DNA from: Coptis chinensis
Taxonomy: Eukaryota > Streptophyta > Magnoliopsida > Ranunculales > Ranunculaceae
Assembly (NCBI GenBank): GCA_015680905.1
Contig: CM027379.1
Span: forward strand, 101,421,001 to 101,485,000
Direction of reading: 5' to 3'
DNA: 64,000 nt
Positions 54,797 through 64,000 of this stretch are shown piece by piece. The notes beneath the pieces are model-generated. The model did not search any database, was not told where the DNA came from, and saw only the letters and a list, made by a program, of their open reading frames with translations. Within the stretch, counting starts at the first letter, position 1. The number at the start of each line of letters is the position of its first letter. The translations under genes were made by a program, and so were the position numbers.

Positions 54797-57645
54797 TTAA
54801 TTCCCAGTTCTTGCAACTCGCATGCATGTTGACGATGATGAAGCTGGTGACATAGCAGCAGACCTATCAATGTCCTCCTTGTCCTCACTAAATGCTTGTG
54901 CAAAGCTTTCCTGTAGTTCCATGTACCTCTGTTTCTTCGTCAGACGCTCGTCAGCGTTGTCATTGTCAAGATTAGCAAGCTCTGACAGGTCATCTGCATC
55001 CATAATCTTGTCGAGTACCTCTGAGCAACGAGGGAAAAACCTTTTTCCAAGCTCAACTATCAGTCAACACAAAACATAGACAATTAGCTCCATTCAGAGC
55101 GACCTGATTATGTGCTATAAAGCCTATAATTAACCATGATGTCATGATGCAGAGCGGGAAAAAAGAACAGCAAAAGTAGTGCAGATTAACAAACATAGTT
55201 ACCAGTTCTGGAAAGTGCCCTCATTCTATTTAGATATTCCTCTTCATTCTTGAAAGGTGACTCATTTAATTCTACCGATGTGTTCTGCCGACTAGGAGAA
55301 TTCTTTGGATTGACAACTACGGGAAACTCAAGAGTGCCATCCACTTGTGCAATGTCCATAGCAACTTTTGCTTCCATTGGGAATAAAAGCCTTGCTATGG
55401 TAACTGAACACAAAATTACATCAGACAATGTAAATTTTTAGTCACAGATGATGCCGCAGGTTATAACAAAATAAGAATTTTAGTCACAGTTTGATGCTAG
55501 ATTATCAAGGACAGACCATTTTTGAAATCAAACTGATCATCTTTTTCTTCCAATATCTTCCTTGCAACCATTACAAAGAGATCGTACAACTACAAGAAAC
55601 AGAGTATGACCAAAACAAAACACAAAATATTTGCACATAATGGGTTGGTGACGATACATCTCCAAATCCCCAACTTACTCTTTGGCTTAAAACAATACTT
55701 CTGGTTATTCATCATATCCTGAAGACACTGGAAAATTTCTATTCAAAATTAGCATGGTACAGACCTCCAAAAGTAGTTCTCCCTTACAAGAATGGATGAA
55801 TTGGCGCTTCAATAGGGACTGACATACAACGAAGTTTTTACTCAAAAAGAAATATTTCTCAAACCAGGTAGATGATAATCTTGCTATGTATAATGTTTTT
55901 TTGATTGTTCAGTATCAAGGTAAATAGGAACTTTTCGCAGTTAGCCATGGATGTTTTTGACACAAGACAATGATTGCTGTTCAATTGCATATCTATAGAG
56001 CTTGAATGCTGTGATGTGCCGGAAATAAGATCATTCAGGATTTCTATCATCAAATTATATAGGGATATATGCGTTGGACACTCACCTCTATTTTCAAGGT
56101 ACAACAAACTCATACGCAGATCATCACCAGCCATTGCACGAGAAGTTGATGCTTCCCCCAATAGTAAGTCTCTCCCTTCTGCTTGTTCCAATATTTCTAT
56201 GCATAACCTATCCTTTGGAGTTGCCTCTCCTTCTTCAGTAGACCTAAAATAATCCACAAATCTGGTGAGCCTCTTTGAGATTTGAAGTGCTGTTCTTCCA
56301 TCTGATGTTAAAGCAGATGGTTGAGCCCCTTTTGTAAGAAGAGATACTATAATCTTGGGTTCTTTCCTCATTGCAGCAACATGCAGTACGGCATAACCCC
56401 TTGCATTCCTAAGATTAACATCAGCAAGCCCAAACTCAAGAAGCTTGGTGGTAGTTTTTACATCACAATATGCTATAGCGTAGTGCAGAGCATATGCATC
56501 GTCAAGAGTAGAACGACCTTCTTTCAGTAACAACCCTACTAATTCAACATCATCCGATTCCAGAGCCCTATGTAATCTCCTCACATGTTTATCTGGAAAA
56601 ACGTTGCTTCCAGGCACAGAGAACTCCACTTCCGAACGCAAATCCATAATCGGTTTCACAATGTCAGGGGACAATGCCTTCTCAAGCGTTGTGGTATCCA
56701 TATCAGATTTGACAGTGATATCAATGCATTTTGCGAACAACCTCTCACAAGCTTTGTCACACATTAAGGCAGCAACAGATAGTACTGCTAGTATATCATC
56801 TGCTGGCACCTGGTCAAGAATTCCCAGAAGGCGTCCCTGCACAGTGGACGATAACAAGTATTGTTTAGTGGTTTTAAAGCTGAAACCAAGTTCAAAATGA
56901 GAACCTAAACTTCTAGGCTAGAAATGACAATATAGTAGTGAGTTTGGAATATGCAATTGGTAGGTTGTTTTGGCTAAATGAAGCATGCCTAAAAGTAGAA
57001 CCTAGTGCAAAATACCCTATACAATCTTTAGCAAAATTTAATTGTGAAGGCTACAATAAATTTGATAGTACGAACATACTAAAACCTAGTGCAGAACAAG
57101 TACATGGTAACACTACTAACCTCATATAGTGCAACAAGTTCTGGAATTTGGAAGATGAAAGAAGCATACAACACCTCCAACATAGAATCAACAGCAGGTC
57201 TACACCCAATATGTGAGCACTCATCATCAACACAAACACAAACAGTGTAAGGCAAAGGTTTAACTTTTCCACCATACAAATAACCCAAAATCCCAACTAA
57301 TGAATCGTACCCAACTTTATAGTCTTTCACCAAATCCTTCAATTGAAAGACCACCTCATCTCTTGCTTCAGAAAACAAGCTCTTAAAAAATAGACTTCTA
57401 GCTGAAAGAATGCAACGGTGAATAGGTAGCTGTTGGGACTCGTTCACTATGATTTTGGCATCACTGTAGAAAGTGAAGTCATCTTCAGATTGGAAAATGG
57501 TTTCCAAGTTTTGTGAAAGACGGTTTAGAGATGTTAGCTGGCTGAGTTCTGGTTGTTGAAGGTGTTCTGGAGACGTGAGAGTTTCTGTGTTGCAAACACA
57601 ACATGTGCTGCTGAGTGCACTGTTGATGTCACTAGAATTATTCAT
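54797..57645 (-). CDS. NPR1-like BTB/ankyrin salicylate-signalling protein
   Basis: Four exons, 57645-57121, 56836-56086, 55403-55203 and 55056-54797, all GT-AG and in phase, give 578 residues, the usual NPR family length and exon structure. The BTB/POZ domain spans about residues 50-170 (FYSDAKIIVNESQQLPIHRC). A C2HC zinc site CVDDECSHIGC lies at 138-148, followed by AVDSMLEVLYASFIFQIPEL. Ankyrin repeats follow (AYALHYAIAYCDV, NARGYAVLHVAAMRKEPKI, DGRTALQISKRLT). The salicylate-binding-core motif LENRV spans the exon 2/3 junction, then LFPMEAKVAMDIA, VELNESP, VELGKRFFPRCSEVLDKIMD and a C-terminal helix. Family members are nuclear/cytoplasmic co-regulators that bind TGA bZIP factors. The clade (NPR1 or NPR3/4) is not settled by eye. 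Confidence 0.93.
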
Positions 57646-60600
57646 AAAACTAGGAAAGAGAAGAGAGACAAGAAGGGAGTTTGGCTATTAGATTGAGATT
57701 CTATTTCTATTTGTAGAAGAAGATAACACTTGAGTTTAGTTTTATCTTCAAGCAAGAACTGGGTAGGCAAAAAGCAGCCAATGTGAAGGTAATGGTTTGG
57801 GAAAAGACAAAATCACTTTGATTTAAGAAAGTGACAAAAGAGGACCTGATCCAATGTTGTTGATTGTCAATTTAACTATTTTAAGAAGTGAAATAAATAT
57901 GGCTTTTAAACCAAAAGAGGCAAAAAAAAAGGTAGGATTGTATGGAACATTCATATGCTTTGTTTGAGGATTGCTAGGGTCCTGCCCCTCTATGAAAGGG
58001 ACCATCGTTACCACTTGTTCACCTATTCTTAAAATTGAAGTGTTTAACATCGTTTGTTGAGAAAAAAGTAATGGGTTGACTCACGTCCCAACCAGCACCC
58101 ACCACTAGCCATGGCTCCGGCTGCTGCTGCTGCTGGAATCCGTTCAAACAAGTCATTATTTTTTATATCAAAAAACACAAGATTCCACACATCCAATATT
58201 TTTTATTTGATATTACAATATTTATAATTTTTGCATCAAACTAAGATTTCAAGTTTAAGATGTAAATCATCTAGAAAAATAGCCAATAATTGACCCAAAA
58301 AATTTATTGCTCCCCATTACTGAGTTTACAGCCAATTGAACTACAATAATTGATAGTTGGTGGTGTGTAGATCGAGGGAGAAAAATGAGAAACATCAACA
58401 AATAATAAAAACAAAAGACAAGAAAGACATTTAGTAACGATGTTGTGGACGATACTAGCTGGTAGTGCTACTGGACGGTGGCCGTTGGGTGGTGCAGGCT
58501 GTTTAGAGAAAAGATGTGACTCAATTTTGAGTTTAACTTGGTCACTATTTTTTGTCTTTTGTTTATTGGGGTATGATGAAAGGGCAGGATACTAGCAATT
58601 TATAGTATAGTAAAAACAAAAATACAGCAAGTAAATAAACTATAACAGGTGAGTGTAATTGATCGTGCTAAAATATAAGTTTTTTTGTGCTGCCGAGAGT
58701 GCCAGCAATCAGCTCACCGAAACTTAGAAAAGGCTGACTAAAGTACGAGACCATGTGACTAGAATGAACCGAATCTAGTGATATTTTTGGTGCAAATTGT
58801 CGTTTTGTTTGGGAAGGTGCTTATTCGACAAAAACAAAATTGTCTTTTTGTTGGCAGGCAAGAGGCCAGTATGCTCACAGGCACGACATCTGTTCAAGAA
58901 AAATCAACAAAACATTAAAATATCGAAACAGTCTCTCTCTCTCCCAGATCTCGCCATCCGAATTTCCTATTAGATTTGGAAACCAAATAAATCTACTCAA
59001 AAGTTAAAATTGAAATGAGTCCCTGTTTTAATTCACAAACGATCGTTGTCTGAAATTGGGAGTCCATGGTTGCATAATTATAGTTCAACCAATTGTTTCG
59101 TAATGCTATTTGTAATTAGATATTTATTTTTGTGCTCAAATGTTTTTTCCTGTTGTGCTAAGCCGCCACCAATCACCCAATTATTAGACCATGTGGTTTC
59201 CAGTATATGCAAAAATAATATCATTACATCTTTTAGTACTGCATTTATAGGTGATATGATAGAAGTTATGTGCTACGTATGTTGCTTCAATTGTTTTCCT
59301 GAATACTTGAATGACTTTTGTAATTTTGTTCCATATCCACATATAATTCCAAATGCAAGTCAGCACAAAGTTTGAGCACAAGGGTGTTGACAGTGGATCT
59401 CTAAGTGAGGAGTCGAGTGAGGAATTGTTTCTCAGTTATCTTCTGACCAATGAAAATGATTGCTCTTGTAAATCTGGTCAGAATCATTAGGTAAAGAGGA
59501 AGAGAGAGAAAGGAGAGGGAACGTGGGTAAAACTGTAAAGACAGGAGAGCAGAGAGAGAGAGACTGTTTTGGTATTTTATTGTTTTGTTGATTTTTTTTG
59601 GACAGGTGTCATACCTGTGAGCAACTGTGGAGCTCAGAGATGGAGCAAAATATTTCTCGAAAAACACCTATTAAGTTTGATATATATATATAGCACCTAT
59701 TAGGGCCACTTGTTTGCCAAATTTTACTATATTAAAAAAATATAGAGTACAAGGAATAGTGATTTGGTGTCACGTGTCTGTCACAGGAGCATTTTCGTCA
59801 TTTCTGTCACTTAACAAAACTTTTCAACAACTCTTTCTCTCTCTAATTCGGACATAATCAAGCATCAAACCAATTGGAAACCCAAACGTGTTCTCAGCAA
59901 GCTTTTCAAGGGATATCCAGTTCTATCATTGTTTTCGAAGGTAAGTTTGGTTTTTATAATTTGGGCATTGCGTCGTAAGCTTAAATTTGAAGATAAGTTG
60001 AGATTTTAATTTGTTTTTGATGAATTTTATTGAAATTTATGTTGTTCTGTTATATAACGTTGTTAAGTATTTGATTTATTGCATTTTCAGTATAGGTTTG
60101 TTGTAATATTTGTGTAAATTATATTTCTGGTTTGATTCAGGTGGTGAGTTTCCTGTAGAATGGTTGAAGAATGGGATAATAAGAAATTAGTCAACAGATA
60201 TTTCTCTGTATTTTCTTCTTCGTCCTCTTGCGTTAATTGATGTTCTATCATTTTGTGATTCATTACAGTTAGTACGGTCTATGGTCAGTTCTCACCACTT
60301 TGCTTTGTATTAGTGATCAGTAGTGAGCAAGTTGCTTTGTACTTTGACAATCTACATTAAGGTACTTTGTAGTTTATATAAGTACTTTTTTTTAGGCTTT
60401 GAGCTAAAATCAATGTCAAATATACTACGCAATTAGATTATCTTTGGTTTGCAACTTTTAGTAAATGGAAAGAATTTAAGAACGTAGATTACTCATAAGA
60501 AACATATGGTGTAATTAACCAACTCGGCAATTCCGACGACCTGCGTTGGATGAAGTACTTTATGCAACTCAGTGTCATTGCAACTAAAGTATGCATGCCA

Positions 60601-61251
60601 ATATGCCACACACAAATAGAATATAAAATACAATTGAGCGTTAAATCACCTCTTTGCCCCCATTTAGTCTTCTCTTCATAGCCACAAGTCCACAACTAAT
60701 AGCATGTTGCCTCCTTTACGAGAGTTGTAGAATTAGTGCCTTGAGAAAGTTCACCTTCTTCCATGAGTGTTGAAGTCAGGTAAATTCCAGTAGCAGTTTA
60801 ATATTCCGATTGATTAACCAAGTCCATTTAGCTTACTGGTGTTCCATCATGGTGTCATCACAATGTTTCGGTGATATATGCAGAAATATCTGAGAGGTGA
60901 GTGACGAGATTTTGACCTTTGGCACCAAGAACCAATTCAAGGTTGTTGCATTGCTATTGGGTTAAATTTTGGCGGGGAGACAAAAAGTTTGTTTTCTTAT
61001 CGAATTTGGGTTTTCTAAAAACATATTTTTCCGGAAACCATCAGAGTATTTTGTACTAGAAAACCATTGTGTCACATTGGAGATGAATTTATCTTAGGTA
61101 TTTAGGCGTCAATCAGAATATTTGCTAGGATTAGTTTTTTGTGCAGCTTACTACATGAAATTGGCCACTATATGTTTCGGTTTTCCAGTATTTACAGATC
61201 TCATACAGCGGATATTAGTATGAGATAAGTAAACAACATGATAGTATAAAT
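57646..61251. other. NPR1-like 5' flank and long intergenic region
   Basis: A TTGACT W-box core lies at 58076, about 430 bp before the NPR1-like ATG, next to ACGTGAGTCAA on the opposite strand. Further on are a GCT run near 58117-58133, CT-rich tracts at about 58930 and 59500-59560 and a short TA repeat at 59683. At 59880-59945 a possible untranslated first exon ends in a good donor (GAAG/GTAAGT), but no coding continuation was found. Confidence 0.4.
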
Positions 61252-61449
61252 GACTATCTACACTCTACTTATAAATGCGATTTTATTTCCGCTACAAAGA
61301 AGCTTCTGTTTGTTAATAGATATCTTGTGTGGCTATGTGCATTAAGAAAGGACTATCTACACTCTACTTATAAATGCGATTTTATTTCCGCTACAAAGAA
61401 GCTTCTGTTTATTAATAGATATCTTGTGTGGCTATGTGCATTAAGAAAT
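61252..61449. repeat. 99-bp recent tandem duplication
   Basis: Two adjacent copies, 61252-61350 and 61351-61449, beginning GACTATCTACACTCTAC, differ at about two bases (for example GTTTGTTAATAG against GTTTATTAATAG). The near identity implies a recent event. There is no coding content. Confidence 0.92.
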
Positions 61450-61849
61450 ACTATAGTGAATATTTATTATGAAAGAATTATGTGTTCATTGTATAGTTAT
61501 AATGTAATCTATTATTGTTTACAAGTTTTCTGCCCCCTTTTTCTTATAGATGCAATTTATTAATGGAGTTATCTTACGATTTGTTATCTACTTGATATGT
61601 AAATTCAATAATTATAAGTACCTCAGCGTTGCTTCTTCTCGTGTTATTGTCCTTCTCAACTTTCTACCTGTGTAAGTTTTCCTATGGTTCCTAAAAAAGT
61701 CAATATGAGTTGATTTACCACTTAAAAGTTTGGGAACTTAAGTTGCTATTAGTCAACTATTATGAGAATTCATTATGCTTTGTCCTTGCTATTTTTCTTG
61801 ATTGTTAGATCAATTTGTGATGCATTCACTACTAAAGGAAGGGTTTTTT

Positions 61850-62480
61850 GTGTCACTTAAAAAGTGACACAAGAAGTCACTTGTGTCACTTTTGAAACTA
61901 ATTCTGAAGTGACCTATAAGCCCCCGACACATAAAGTTCTACCAAAAGTGACACAAAAGCCTTACTAAATGTGTCACTTTTTGTTAATAAAAGTGACACT
62001 TAAGAATAGCCTCTTGTGTCACTTTTAAGAACGAGTGTCACAGTGCTTGTCAAAAGTGACACTAGTTGTATCAGTTTTGGACCAAAAGTGACACATTAAG
62101 TATACTAGTTGTGTCACTTTTAGACCAGAGTGAGACATAAGTACGTCAAAAGTGACACATTAAGTATACTAGTTGTGTCACTTTTAGACCAAAGTGAGAC
62201 ATAAGTACGTCAAAAGTGACACATTAAGTATACTAGTTGTGTCACTTTTGGACCAGAGTGAGATATAAGTACGTCAAAAGTGACACATTAAGTATACTAG
62301 TTGTGTCACTTTTGGACTAGAGTGAGACACAAGTACGTCAAAAGCGACACAAAAGCCCCTTACTTCTTGTGTCACTTTTGGGAATCAACTCTATGTAACT
62401 CATATGAAAAAGAAAGCGACACATAAGAGTGGTAAGTTGTGTCACTTTTAATAGATATTATGTCACTTTTTCCAAAAGCG
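61850..62480. repeat. CACTA subterminal repeats, including a 64-bp tandem unit
   Basis: AAAGTGACAC and its inverse occur some twenty times. Between 62087 and 62342 they are organised in about four copies of a 64-bp unit (ACACATTAAGTATACTAG then GTGTCACTTTT...GTACGTC) with exact 64-bp spacing. Such motifs bind the TNPA-type protein in En/Spm. Confidence 0.85.
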
Positions 62481-63093
62481 TTACAAATGAAAATAATTTT
62501 TTTTAAAAACTTTTTCTCATTTTTGTATTCGATCGTATTCATTTCTCAACCTGCATCCTATATGTCATAACCAAAATCTCATTAACCTACTTTATGACAG
62601 AAACAACATCTACATACATTTATCAAAACATTACAACCAAAATCACTTTAACCTGCTTTATGATATGGAAACAAAATCCACTCGAGAAGAAAGAAACAAC
62701 ATTCAAAACAATTAACTTCTATTGATTTCATCGATCAAACCAAGTACTTATCATCTACTTTGACTCCCAACAAAATAAGTCATTCCAATACCAAAAAAAA
62801 AAAAAACTACATAGCGCCAATACTATCCTAGCAATATCTTAGCTTGTTGTGTGCACTTCCAACACCAAAAAACCTAGCTGCCATCTACTCATCTGTTAAT
62901 CAATCCATGCACCTGCATCATATCATGAAGTCGTCATTCCACTATGACTAGTATATAAAATTAAAAAGCAAGTGAATCAAGAAGAATATATTGTACAAGT
63001 AAGAAAAAAAAAATCGATAAGAAAAGTATATATACATAAAGAAAAGGAAAATATGGAAGCCCACTTACCCAAATTAACTACTCAGATAAATTG

Positions 63094-63570
63094 TTAGATA
63101 AAGTCGATGAATTCAAGACAAAGTTCATCTATTTCAGTGGTGTAACTCTTCTTGCTAGAGAACTCCAATACCTGTTTGACGATAATATATTATAAATATT
63201 ATGAAAATGAATAATGCAGGCAATGAATTGCCTACCATATCTACACATGCACCAATTTATAAGCTAGCTAAGACTATATGAAAACTAATGCTACTTTACA
63301 GTCACCTTCTTTTTGAGTGGTGTACCAAGATCCTCTACTAAATCTCGCATAAAAGTGCAATACATAATATCCGCATACATACAATCCCCCCTTGTTGTTG
63401 TGGGCACTATACATAATTAATACTTGCATTAACACATACACAAATTGGAAGATACTTTGTATTGTATTCCAAATAAACTAAGCTTACTGTCACATAGTTC
63501 CAATTTTGAATAGCATTTTGCAGCTTCAGAGAACATGTTGTATCCTAAGTCTTTTGTTACATGTGGGGCA
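63094..63570 (-). CDS. Possible Ulp1-like (C48) peptidase C-terminus, partial
   Basis: Three minus-strand exons fit together in phase: from about 63570 to 63488 (ECAPHVTKDLGYNMFSEAAK), 63406-63306 (PTTTRGDCMYADIMYCTF, then MRDLVEDLGTPLKKK) and 63171-63094 (VLEFSSKKSYTTEIDEL... and TAA). GDCMYADIMYC resembles the Q...DCG.Y.C block around the catalytic Cys of Ulp1-type peptidases, which CACTA elements often carry, but the usual Gln is not present. The upstream exon border is not found: an in-frame stop lies just before it. Identity is tentative and the gene may be decayed. Confidence 0.4.
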
Positions 63571-63665
63571 CATTCAAATTGGTTAAGGTATTATGTTTAA
63601 TAATATTAATGTCAATACATTGACATTGATCAACAACTTCATGTTCATATAGCAATAGCTAGCTA

Positions 63666-63689
63666 CAAAAAAAAAAAAAAAAAAAAAAA
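63666..63689. repeat. Poly-A run
   Basis: A homopolymer of about 24 A between intergenic stretches of the CACTA interior. Confidence 0.85.
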
Positions 63690-64000
63690 TCAAATTATTC
63701 AACTAAAAGATGGTTGGAGCTGTAAAGCAAAGAGAACTTCACAGGCACCAATGGATAAACATGCCAAACAACAATATGATTGATTGAACAAGAACATAAT
63801 TAGCAATACCAGAAAAGTAAAGTCAAGAAGCTGTTGGGTTGCTCCCGAACTTCGTAAACAAAAGGCCTCCAAGATGTGAATGCAAGTTCAGTATTAAAAT
63901 TAAGCAAAAAATGAAATACAATGAAACATACAGTAGACGGCTCATAATAAGATTCAGTTTTACCAAATTGCATTTAACTATTTAAGCAATAAGTCACAAG

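Larger units (their letters stand above)
61827..64000. mobile_element. CACTA (En/Spm) transposon, left part
   Basis: It begins CACTACTAAAGGAAGGG at 61827. Behind it comes 600 bp of AAAGTGACAC and GTGTCACTTTT motifs in both orientations, the typical subterminal repeat region of CACTA elements. No matching ...TAGTAGTG end occurs before the window stops, so the element continues to the right. Minus-strand exons at 63094-63570 lie inside it. Confidence 0.72.

Noticed and set aside
59880-60230. Untranslated exon and donor of a possible long non-coding RNA
   Set aside because: A single good donor is not enough; no second exon or polyadenylation site could be tied to it.

Overview
This is a nuclear window from a flowering plant, most likely a eudicot; I cannot name the species. 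The evidence is spliced genes with GT-AG introns, plant-only families (an NPR1-type BTB/ankyrin protein, a class A heat stress factor, a NAC fragment, an F-box FBA relic), AT-rich intergenic DNA and a dense load of plant transposons. There are no operons, ribosome binding sites or CRISPR arrays.

Six host genes look intact: an FHA-domain protein (minus, 4504-5431), a SurE-type nucleotidase (plus, 10 exons, 18143-22880), a single-exon YIP1-family membrane protein (plus, 23820-24563), mitochondrial ribosomal protein bL34m (plus, 3 exons, 43632-46814), a class A Hsf (plus, 2 exons, 51299-52977) and an NPR1-like salicylate co-receptor homologue (minus, 4 exons, 54797-57645). A seventh minus-strand spliced gene (about 1395-3622) is only partly resolved and not recognised. 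Broken genes: a NAC fragment with a 5-nt deletion (about 6250), an F-box/FBA relic (47697-48600), a LINE zinc-knuckle relic (about 29000) and a tRNA-Gln-like relic (540-616).

Much of the rest is mobile DNA, often with exact ends and target duplications. A PIF/Harbinger-type element (9152-10538, TTA duplication) carries two exons and an intron of a captured HD-phosphohydrolase gene. A 4.2-kb non-autonomous Helitron (11638-15812) sits inside an (AT)n tract and is filled with a roughly 56-bp tandem array. There are two Harbinger-like MITEs (17413-17869, 43139-43470), a hAT-like element (50030-50887, duplication CACACAAC), a hairpin element (53318-53528) and a solo LTR (49142-49762, duplication GGCCG). 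A 12.6-kb Ty3/gypsy element of Tat type occupies 29269-41880 (duplication GTACT), with gag-pol on the minus strand. Its 3' region holds an opposite-strand, intron-containing ORF in two diverged copies, plus a 137-bp tandem repeat. The left end of a CACTA transposon starts at 61827 and runs off the window; it carries 64-bp subterminal repeats and the last exons of a possible Ulp1-like peptidase.

The host genes do not form a pathway, although the Hsf and NPR1-like genes are adjacent stress regulators. The most unusual regions are the gene-capturing Harbinger element, the Helitron with duplicated ends, and the Tat element with a duplicated antisense spliced module.
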